This document shows, piece by piece, positions 43,992 through 51,326 of a DNA stretch of 64,000 bases. The translations under genes and the position numbers were made by a program. The stretch is from contig NZ_JAYXHR010000001.1 in NCBI RefSeq assembly GCF_036017065.1, positions 682,001 to 746,000 on the forward strand. The letters run 5' to 3'. This DNA is from Uliginosibacterium sp036017065. Its GTDB lineage: Bacteria; Pseudomonadota; Gammaproteobacteria; Burkholderiales; Rhodocyclaceae. The notes beneath the pieces were generated by a model. That model searched no databases. It was not told the origin of the DNA and worked only from the letters and a program-made list of their open reading frames with translations. Each line of letters opens with the position of its first letter. The first letter of the stretch is position 1.

Positions 43992-44289
43992 GGAAATGTC
44001 TCCTCAGTAGGTATTTTTGTAGGTGCTGCAATTTGACGAAACCTGCAGAAATACCGAGCAATTTCATGTTTCTACGCCCGTCATGACTCTGCAATTTCGC
44101 CTTCGGCAGATTGGTCTGACAAACATGAAAGGTCAAGCCGCAAGGCACTAAAGCCGTTGCCACGCGCGTACGCCGGAGAGCCCGGCCCGGTGCACTTGCT
44201 GCGCTGCGTTGCAGGCACAATCCGCGATCACACACCAACGACACGCCGCCATGACGCGCGTGCATTGCCAAGACTTCGGAGGAGACACG
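43992..44289. other. Divergent regulatory region between a PL1 lyase and the lipoprotein propeller
   Basis: No gene. On the minus strand a direct repeat ACCTAC, AAAAAT, ACCTAC lies about 20 bases before the lyase start. The stretch 44030-44110 is AT-richer than its surroundings and holds GCAATTTGACG and GCAATTTC. A strong ribosome site GGAGGAGAC precedes the propeller gene. Confidence 0.35.
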
Positions 44290-46440
44290 ATGCCCAACCG
44301 CCTGAGCTCTCACGTCTGGCGCCTGAGCGCCAGCATCCTGCTACCCGTCCTTGTCCTCGTCGGCTGTCGCGACGCGGAGCCCCCGCGCGCGACGCCGGGC
44401 TATCGCGCGGAAGTGATCAACCCGACACTGGTCCGGGGCATGTCGGTCGATGACGGCAGCATCCAGCTTGCATGGGGCAGCGATGGCACCATCCTGCGCT
44501 CCACCGACAACCAGCAATGGCAACAGGCCAGCTCTCCCGTCACGGCGGACCTGAACCGTGGCGGCACGGACGGCAAGGTCCTGATCATCGTCGGCGCAGC
44601 CGGCGCCATCCTGCGCTCGGAGGACAAGGGGCAGACCTGGACGCAAGTCCGCCACGACGGCATGGAGTCCGACCTGCAGGCACTCACCTTCCACGCGCCG
44701 ACCAGGACCTGGATCACCGCCGGCACGCAAGGCGTGATCCTGCATTCACGCGACGACGGCAAGACCTGGACCGCGCAGAAAGCCAGCCAGCCGTTCAAGC
44801 TGGAGAGCCTCTACGCCGACCCGGCCAGCCAGCGGGTATGGCTGGGTGGACCGGAGGGAATGCTGGGACGCTCCGACGACGGCGGCCAGAACTGGGCGAT
44901 CGTCTCGCTGGGTATCGACACCCCGATCACCGGCTTCTACCGCCATGGCGAGACACTGATCGCCACCAGCGCGCAGGGGCGCTTCTACGTGTCGCAGGAC
45001 AAGGGCGACAACTGGGCATTCCTGCAGCTGCCCACGCGGGCCTTCTTCACCGACACCGCCTACGACCCCGGCCACAGGACGATCGTCATGAGCGGTCACA
45101 CCGGTGACGTGGCCGTATCCGCCGATGAAGGCAAGTCCTGGCGTCTCGTCGAGGCGACCTTTCACGGCAGCAAGAACTACCTGAGCACGGTGCAGTTCGA
45201 CCCCCGCAGTAAGGGCCTCATCGCCGCGGGTCATCACGGCACGCTGCTGCGTTCCGCCGACGGCGGACTCAGCTGGACCGCCGCGCTGCCCGCCGGCACC
45301 GCCGGCAATTTCCAGGGCATGTTGTACGACGCCAAACGCGGCACCCTGGCCCTGCTGGGTGATGGCGGCCACCTGCACGCATCGCAGGATGCCGGCAAGA
45401 CCTGGGCAACGCTGTCCGCGCGACTGACCGACTACCAGCGCGAGGTCATCGCCACGCCCGACGGCAAGGGTTTCGTCACCGCAGGCCAGGTCGGCGCGAT
45501 GTACCTGGCCGGGCACGACGGCAATGACTGGGAAGTCCTGCGCCTGCGCTACCCGAACGAGAACACGCCACCGAGTTACCGCGCGCTGGAACTCAGCCCC
45601 AGCGGCAAGGCGCTGCTCGCTGCAGGTCCGCCGGGCACGATCATGCGTTCCGCCGACCAGGGGCGCAGCTGGCAGGTCACGCTCGCCATTCCGCTGGAGA
45701 AAGGCGAGGCGCTGGTGAAACTGATCCCGGACGCACGGCACAAGACCACCGTCGCCGTGGAAGTGTTCGGCGGGCTCAAGGTGTCGACCGACGACGGCAA
45801 GAGCTGGCAGGAACAGCGCGTCGACGCGGGCGGACGCGAGCTGTGGCATGGCGCCGCCACCGACGACGGCACCGTGGTGATCACCGGCAATGGCGGCGTG
45901 ATCGTGCGTGGCGATCCGCGCAGCAAGCAATGGCAGGTCGTGCCCAGCGGCACGGAGCACGGCCTGTACGGCAGCCACTACGACCCGGCCTCGAGAAATG
46001 TCTTCGCGGTCGGCCAGGGAGGCACCATCCTTCGCTCCACCGATTCCGGCCGGCAGTGGCAGAGCGTCGGCACCGGCGGCGAACACGGGCTGCGGCGCAT
46101 GCTGACCGACCCCAGGACGCAAGCCCTCGTGGCTTTCGGCGAAGGGGGCCTGATCATGCGTTCGACGGACCAGGGACAAACCTGGCAGCGCGTGGAAAGC
46201 GGCACGACGGAAGAATTGCGCACCAGCGCCGTCGAGCCCGGCACGCGGAATCTGTTGCTGACCGGACGCCAGGGCACGCTACTGCGCAGCACCGACAGCG
46301 GACAGACCTGGCAGGCCATCGACACCCACACCCAGCGACATTTCCGCAGCATCGCCATCAACCCCGCCACGAAGACGCTGATGCTGGTGGGCGAACGCAC
46401 GGTACGACTGGTGCCTGACGACGCAGCGCCCGCACCGTAG
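44290..46440 (+). CDS. Lipoprotein Ycf48/BNR-type beta-propeller protein
   Basis: 716 residues from the ATG at 44290. The N-terminus (ASILLPVLVLVGCRD) is a lipoprotein signal with lipid-acceptor Cys at about residue 22, so it is probably an outer-membrane lipoprotein facing the periplasm or surface. The rest is about 15 Asp-box repeats, for example ILRSTDNQQW, LLRSADGGLSW and ILRSTDSGRQW. It is a paralogue of the exported protein at 40367 with the same repeat number. Its GGAGACA ribosome site is like those of the five secreted lyases, which supports a joint expression programme. Function unknown. Confidence 0.86.
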   Translation: MPNRLSSHVWRLSASILLPVLVLVGCRDAEPPRATPGYRAEVINPTLVRGMSVDDGSIQLAWGSDGTILRSTDNQQWQQASSPVTADLNRGGTDGKVLIIVGAAGAILRSEDKGQTWTQVRHDGMESDLQALTFHAPTRTWITAGTQGVILHSRDDGKTWTAQKASQPFKLESLYADPASQRVWLGGPEGMLGRSDDGGQNWAIVSLGIDTPITGFYRHGETLIATSAQGRFYVSQDKGDNWAFLQLPTRAFFTDTAYDPGHRTIVMSGHTGDVAVSADEGKSWRLVEATFHGSKNYLSTVQFDPRSKGLIAAGHHGTLLRSADGGLSWTAALPAGTAGNFQGMLYDAKRGTLALLGDGGHLHASQDAGKTWATLSARLTDYQREVIATPDGKGFVTAGQVGAMYLAGHDGNDWEVLRLRYPNENTPPSYRALELSPSGKALLAAGPPGTIMRSADQGRSWQVTLAIPLEKGEALVKLIPDARHKTTVAVEVFGGLKVSTDDGKSWQEQRVDAGGRELWHGAATDDGTVVITGNGGVIVRGDPRSKQWQVVPSGTEHGLYGSHYDPASRNVFAVGQGGTILRSTDSGRQWQSVGTGGEHGLRRMLTDPRTQALVAFGEGGLIMRSTDQGQTWQRVESGTTEELRTSAVEPGTRNLLLTGRQGTLLRSTDSGQTWQAIDTHTQRHFRSIAINPATKTLMLVGERTVRLVPDDAAPAP

Positions 46441-46468
46441 GCAAGCAACCGGCAAGTCCTCGACCCGT

Positions 46469-46504
46469 AACGGCAGACGATCCAGCGCGATCGCCTGCCG
46501 TTTT
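46469..46504 (+). terminator. Terminator after the lipoprotein propeller gene
   Basis: AACGGCAG and CTGCCGTT stem with an inner GC-rich loop, followed by TTGCC; moderate T-run. Confidence 0.65.
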
Positions 46505-46823
46505 GCCGTCCAGTGCGTCTTCATGTTCTTGCGTTGCACACACGCATGCGATGTGCGGTGCATGCAAATGAACGGCATAACTGCGGGGTGCCACACCACG
46601 CTCGATCGGTCGCCGTATTGCGCAGCTTCGATCGGTCTCGACCGGGCATCGCACCTCATCAAGGCGCCGATACGCTGCCGCGACGAATCGGCATGGTTTT
46701 GCTCTGCTTGGGACGTGGGACGCAGGTGACGCGGCCGTGCGTGGCAATGAATCCTGTGGGCCTCGCCGGCAGACAGATACCCGGGCTTGATCTGCAGTCG
46801 CACGATCCAGCAATCGCCGGCCC

Positions 46824-46855
46824 AAAGAAAAACGCACGGCCATCGGCCGTGCGTT
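46824..46855 (-). terminator. Terminator of the third PL3 lyase gene
   Basis: Minus strand: AACGCACGGCC, loop GAT, GGCCGTGCGTT, then TTTCTTTG. The 11-bp stem is perfect. Confidence 0.88.
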
Positions 46856-46961
46856 CAAACAAACAACAAACCAGGAAACAACAAATTACTGCAGTACGTA
46901 TTCAACTTCCTGTTACACCGCACCGCCGAAGCGGTGCGGCTGACAAACCAACCAGTGATTC

Positions 46962-47942
46962 TTAGTAGTTGGTGTTGCCCGAGGACGTGCACTTCATCTT
47001 GCCGATGCACAGCGAGCCGGAGTTACGCAGGCGGCTGTTGGTCAGGCTGCCGGTGGAGCTGGAGCTGTCCGAACGGAACACGCCTTCGCCCAGGTTCGAC
47101 AGTTGGCAACGGTCGATGTTGACCGTCATCTTGAAGGTCGTGCCGCCGTTCTGACGGATGACCTTGGCAACGCTGTCGACGATGCAGTTGGAGATGTTGA
47201 CGGTACCAGCAGCGTTGACCTGACCGAACTTGTCTTCACCGTTGTAGCCCGACACGCCGCTGATGTTGATCGTGCCCGATTCCTTCAGCGTGAAGGCGTC
47301 TTCACCGATGTTGGTCCAGCGGAAGTTCTGCAGGTTGCCGTTGCCCTTGAAGTGAACACCGTCCACGCCGTTGTTGCCCAGGATGGCGTTCTTCAGGGTT
47401 GCGCCGCCGGAGATGATGAAGGCCGGATCCTGGCTTTCGTCCTGGCTGCCGTTACCCATCGAGCTGGAGGGGTTGAAGGTCTTGCAACCGCCGTCATAGG
47501 TGCCGCTGCTGACGTTGATGGTCGAAGAGATCGACTGGTTGCCGGTGGAGGAGCAGGTAGCGCCGGTGATGCCACCGCCGCTGCTGCCGCCCGACGAGCT
47601 GCTCGACGACGAGCTGGAGCTCGACGAGGAAGAGCTGGAGCTGCTGCTGGACGACGACGACGAGCTGGAGCTCGACGAGGTGGAGCCAGCGTACGAGCAC
47701 CAGGCCGAAGCCGCGTAGCTGTTGCTCGGGAAGTTGCTGCTGGAGCAGGCAACGCTGTTGGTGAAGGTGCCGTACACGAAGTTGCCGGACTTGCCCAGGG
47801 CGACCGAACGGGTGCCGCTGAACGAGCAGGTGGCGCCGGTGTTCTGGGCGCACTTGGTGTAGCCGGACGGATAGTCAGTTGCGGCTTGGCTGCTGAAAGC
47901 CATGGCGGCCAGCAGGCCACCGACGACGAGCTTGAGTTTCAT
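46962..47942 (-). CDS. Secreted PL3-family pectate lyase (Bacillus-like branch) with four-Cys module and polyserine linker
   Basis: 326 residues; the ATG at 47942 gives the signal peptide MKLKLVVGGLLAAMAFSSQA, after TTGGAGACA, so the longer frame upstream was rejected. Four-Cys module (C31, C39, C66, C82) of the DYPSGYTKC type, a short serine tract of about 30, then PL3. Motifs: VDGVHFKGNGNLQNFRWTNI, GEDAFTLKESGTINISG, EDKFGQVNAAGTVNI, VIRQNGGTTFK and FRSDSSSSTG, which resemble the short Gram-positive PL3 enzymes rather than its two neighbours. The usual HC after DGI/V is HF here. Confidence 0.92.
   Translation of the reverse strand: MKLKLVVGGLLAAMAFSSQAATDYPSGYTKCAQNTGATCSFSGTRSVALGKSGNFVYGTFTNSVACSSSNFPSNSYAASAWCSYAGSTSSSSSSSSSSSSSSSSSSSSSSSSSSSSSGGSSGGGITGATCSSTGNQSISSTINVSSGTYDGGCKTFNPSSSMGNGSQDESQDPAFIISGGATLKNAILGNNGVDGVHFKGNGNLQNFRWTNIGEDAFTLKESGTINISGVSGYNGEDKFGQVNAAGTVNISNCIVDSVAKVIRQNGGTTFKMTVNIDRCQLSNLGEGVFRSDSSSSTGSLTNSRLRNSGSLCIGKMKCTSSGNTNY
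47592..47685 (-). repeat. Polyserine-coding tract
   Basis: About 30 serine codons, the shortest of the five tracts, mixed codons. Confidence 0.88.
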
Positions 47943-48227
47943 GAGATGTCTCCAAAAGAACCACGATTGGTGTCCGACCACGACGGCACTTTCGGTGACA
48001 GCCTGACCTCCTCCTGGCCGCACGAAATGCTCTTCGGTGCTATCTGCTTCTGCGTGGTCAGGCTGGAGATTGGTACCCGTTGAAACCCAAGTCAATTTGC
48101 AGCGCGACACAATTCGACAGAAGCGTCAATTCAGTCACACCGAAAAACGAATTTGAAGACGATCGTACGAATATGGTGATTTTTGGCCGCCAAAGCGTGC
48201 GTGCAAACACGTTGGCACCCGAATAAA

Positions 48228-49874
48228 TCAGGCCTGCGTCTGCGTGTAGATGGCCTTGATGTCCTGGATGTTGCGACAGGTGCCATCCGCCAGCATGGCA
48301 TCTCCGTGGATGTAGCCGCCGTAGCCGCGCAACACGGGCAGACCTTCGTCACAGCCTTGCAGCCGTGCCAGCATGAGCGCCAGCGCAAGGGGCTCGGGGT
48401 CATCCAGGCGGCAGTAGGTGTGGTGTTCGCTGGCGACGATGGCACCACGGTGGGCACGCTGCGCGAACATGCGCTCGCCCAGCTTCTGCGCGAGCTCCAG
48501 GTAGATTGCCGCACCGGTCGCGCGATGCACTTCCATCACCGCGCTGAGCAGCAACGCATCCACGTCCTGCGGCACCGCGATGCTGCGCGGCTGCGCCGGA
48601 TCCTCCGGGTCCCAGTCGCCCAGGCCGAAGTTGCGCGCCATTGCGCACACGGTGGGCCACAGCGTCGCACGACGGCTGACTGCCCATGCGGTGGCGTAAG
48701 ACAGGAAGACCATGCCGGTGATCGGACGGCGGATGAACGTCTTGCCCTTGGGGCCGTAGTAGCCGAAGCGCCGGAAGACTTCGCCGGTGAGATCGCGGCC
48801 GTCGGCGAACATCGGCTTGATCTCGTTGGATTCCGGCACGTACGCATAGCGCGCCCAGGCATCGAGGCCGTCGAGCGTCCAGTCGCGCAGGCGGCGCCCT
48901 TGCTCACCGAGCTCGCGCGCCATCAGCATCTGCGTCAAGGCACTCTCGCCGTAGATGCCCTCCGGTCCGTTGAGCGCCTCCTCGTCCATCTTGAACAGCA
49001 CCCAGGCTTCCTTCGCCACGTCTCCGTACTCGGGACCGAACTGCCTATGGGCGCGATCGCCGAAGAAGGACCAGGTGAAGTTGTGGGCGTTCTCGTCGGT
49101 CGGCGGCTCTTCGCGCTTTTCCGGGCGGTTGAACTGATAGACGCCCAGGCCGGTCACCGGATGCCGGCTGCGCACGTACTGCCACGCCAGGAACTCACCC
49201 CAGGACAAGGCCTGCTCGTCGCCCTGCAACTTGAACAGCATGCAGGCGGCATAGATCAGGTCGCTGCCGATGTTGATGAAGGACAGGCCGCGCGCTTCCC
49301 GCAGCAGATCCAGGTCGGCACGTTGGGGCGCGCTCCACAAGCCCGGCTCGTCAAGCGAGCGGCCGTACTGGCCGTGACGGCTCAGTTCGAGGCTGTCCCA
49401 GTTGTCGATGTGGGCGTTCCACAGGCCCTTGATGAGACGCGCCGTGGCCTGCGGATCCACCTCGTGCATCAACTCGTAGTACGGGTAGTGATGCTTGAGT
49501 TCGTGTACCTGGTGCTTGTTCTCCGGCCCCACGGCACGCAGGGTGCGCAGGTCGATGAAGGAGTGCCCGCCCCAGGTCAGCAGGCCACCATGATCGACAT
49601 GCTGGAAATGCCAGGCAATCGCGTCCCGCGCGGCCTGGGCGTAGCGCTCGTCGCCGGTGAGCCGGGCGAGGCATACCAGGAACCGGAAGAAATTCTGCTG
49701 CGATGCCAGGTTGGACGGCTCCCAGGGCGTGCCGTCAACGTTCCGCCACACCACCGGACGACCGGTGAAGGTATCGAAACCATCGAAGAAAAGCGGCGTG
49801 CCGTGGTAGGGGTCGCGATAGCGTTCCAGTACCAGATCGGCGTAGCGGCGCAGGTAATCAAGCACCGAATGCAT
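48228..49874 (-). CDS. PL2-family pectate lyase, probably cytoplasmic
   Basis: 548 residues with no signal peptide, polyserine tract or four-Cys module. The sequence PVVWRNVDGTPWEPSNLASQ, WGGHSFIDLRTLRAVGPENK, HELKHHYPYYELMHEVDP and the length agree with PL2 exopolygalacturonate lyases (PelW type), alpha/alpha-barrel enzymes that split short oligogalacturonates in the cytoplasm or periplasm. I recall the family from general pattern only, so the family number is less certain than its pectin role, which the neighbours support. It closes the island. Confidence 0.75.
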   Translation of the reverse strand: MHSVLDYLRRYADLVLERYRDPYHGTPLFFDGFDTFTGRPVVWRNVDGTPWEPSNLASQQNFFRFLVCLARLTGDERYAQAARDAIAWHFQHVDHGGLLTWGGHSFIDLRTLRAVGPENKHQVHELKHHYPYYELMHEVDPQATARLIKGLWNAHIDNWDSLELSRHGQYGRSLDEPGLWSAPQRADLDLLREARGLSFINIGSDLIYAACMLFKLQGDEQALSWGEFLAWQYVRSRHPVTGLGVYQFNRPEKREEPPTDENAHNFTWSFFGDRAHRQFGPEYGDVAKEAWVLFKMDEEALNGPEGIYGESALTQMLMARELGEQGRRLRDWTLDGLDAWARYAYVPESNEIKPMFADGRDLTGEVFRRFGYYGPKGKTFIRRPITGMVFLSYATAWAVSRRATLWPTVCAMARNFGLGDWDPEDPAQPRSIAVPQDVDALLLSAVMEVHRATGAAIYLELAQKLGERMFAQRAHRGAIVASEHHTYCRLDDPEPLALALMLARLQGCDEGLPVLRGYGGYIHGDAMLADGTCRNIQDIKAIYTQTQA

Positions 49875-50178
49875 CGTTGAATCAGCAGAACCAGGCAGGT
49901 GAAATAAACAAGTCAGCCGGAGTCTGTCCGGCCCTTGGGGTTAACCGCAAGCTTAGCTGTAAAGCTGACGAAACGCTTACGTGCTTATCGTGCAATGCGG
50001 CAGCAATGCACCATCGTGTCTTCAAAAGGCGATTTCAAGGGCTGGCAAGCGCGTGCGGAATCGCACGCCAGACACGCTATTTACGACTTTCCCGGACACT
50101 ACCAGACCATGCTGGAAGCAGCGCAGCATCCGTTTTGGATAAACTGCGTTCCATTCCCGATCAAAAGCGTGGCTGGGC
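49875..50178. other. Divergent region between the PL2 gene and the DUF805 gene
   Basis: No gene. A perfect palindrome GCGTGCG-GAAT-CGCACGC occupies 50051-50068. Nearer the PL2 gene, GAAACGCTTACG near 49968 weakly resembles half of a LacI-family operator. AT-richer than the surrounding genes, as expected for promoters. Confidence 0.4.
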
Positions 50179-51291
50179 ATGCCCGATACTCAATACCGGA
50201 TCATTTTCCGCGGTGAATTGCTGGACGGATTCAATCGCGACGAGGTCAGCCAGACCGCAGCCCAGCGGCTGGGGCTGAAACCCGAGCAGATGGATACCAT
50301 CTTTTCCGGCCAGGCGGTGGTTCTCCGCAAGGGCCTGGACAAGGCCAACGCCGCCCGTTACCTCGGCGAGCTGCGCAAGATCGGCATGCGGGCCAAGGTG
50401 CAGGAAATGACCGTCGTGCCACGGCCGGCAATCACACCTCCCCCGCAACCCGCCCCCCAGCCCGCTCCGGGCTTCGATCCCGAGAAGACCGACATCTACG
50501 TACCGGCCCGCCCGCTGTCGTCGGCGCTGGACGAGGCAGCCGACGCCCTGCCTGCCATTCCCGCGATACCGCCAGCAGCGCCGCGTCCGGCGCTGCCTGC
50601 GCAGTCCGAGAAGATCATGTGCCAGAAGTGCGGCGACCGGCAGACCAAGCGCAAGCTCTGTCGCAGCTGTGGCTTCGACATGGAAGCCTACGAGGCGGCG
50701 CAGCGCCAGCTGGAAAAGGACGAGATGGAAGCCGCGTCGCGGATGCGCCTGCCCGACATCAGCATCCTGGATTCTCAGGTTCCCGTGGCCATGACCCTGT
50801 CTCCGAGCTCGGACGACCTGCCCGAGGAAGACGCCGGCAAACGCTTCGGCGCCGGCCGCATCGGCCGCGGGCAATTGCTGGCCAACAGCCTGCTGGTGTT
50901 CTCCGCCGCGGCCCTGCTGATCCTCGCCGGCTCCAGCCTGGGTGAATTCGGCGCCATCGTCGGCGTGCTGTGCGCGCTCGGATTGACGATCTACGTGCTG
51001 GCCCCGCAATTCGTCCGCCGCCTGCACGACCTGGGACGCAATAGCTACGCAGCCGTGGTTGGGCTGGTGCCCTACGTGAATCTCGCCTTCCTGCTCTATT
51101 TGCTGGTGAAGCCGGGCTCGCCGCGTCACAACCGCTACGGCGCCCCGCCCGCCGGCCCCAGCAGCACCTTGTTAACCGCCGGCCTGGTTGCGGTGGTCGT
51201 CACGCTGACCGCGCTGTACACGCTGCCGTCCGAAGCCATGCAACGTCACATGGGCAATGCCGTGAGGCTGTTCACCGGCCTCCTGCCGTGA
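50179..51291 (+). CDS. Zinc-ribbon / DUF805 membrane protein
   Basis: 370 residues. An N-terminal domain of about 80 residues (YRIIFRGELLDGFNRDEVSQ), a Pro-rich linker, a zinc ribbon (CQKCGDRQTKRKLCRSCGFD, about residues 152-171), an acidic coiled stretch, and a C-terminal DUF805-like membrane domain with RRLHDLGRNSYAAVVGLVP and about four hydrophobic segments. No function is known for this combination. Its start is 18 bases after an in-frame stop and the ATG at 50179 is well placed. Confidence 0.75.
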   Translation: MPDTQYRIIFRGELLDGFNRDEVSQTAAQRLGLKPEQMDTIFSGQAVVLRKGLDKANAARYLGELRKIGMRAKVQEMTVVPRPAITPPPQPAPQPAPGFDPEKTDIYVPARPLSSALDEAADALPAIPAIPPAAPRPALPAQSEKIMCQKCGDRQTKRKLCRSCGFDMEAYEAAQRQLEKDEMEAASRMRLPDISILDSQVPVAMTLSPSSDDLPEEDAGKRFGAGRIGRGQLLANSLLVFSAAALLILAGSSLGEFGAIVGVLCALGLTIYVLAPQFVRRLHDLGRNSYAAVVGLVPYVNLAFLLYLLVKPGSPRHNRYGAPPAGPSSTLLTAGLVAVVVTLTALYTLPSEAMQRHMGNAVRLFTGLLP

Positions 51292-51326
51292 CCACATCCC
51301 AGTCCTGCCAACACGATCCTGCCACC

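Larger units (their letters stand above)
46441..46961. other. Intergenic region between the lipoprotein propeller and the third PL3 gene
   Basis: About 520 bases between convergent genes. Two terminators lie at its ends; the 300 bases between them hold only short unconvincing frames and a CATGC/GCATG-rich patch near 46550. Nothing else recognised. Confidence 0.5.

Noticed and set aside
44040..44075. KdgR-like operator near the second PL1 gene
   Set aside because: AATTTCATGTTTC resembles one half of the KdgR box but the other half is missing and no KdgR-type regulator is in the window.
47943..48110. Longer N-terminus for the third PL3 lyase
   Set aside because: The signal peptide and GGAGACA ribosome site begin at the ATG at 47942; upstream residues would block export.
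49960..49980. LacI-family operator before the PL2 gene
   Set aside because: GAAACGCTTACG matches only in part; three of the expected symmetric pairs are mismatched.
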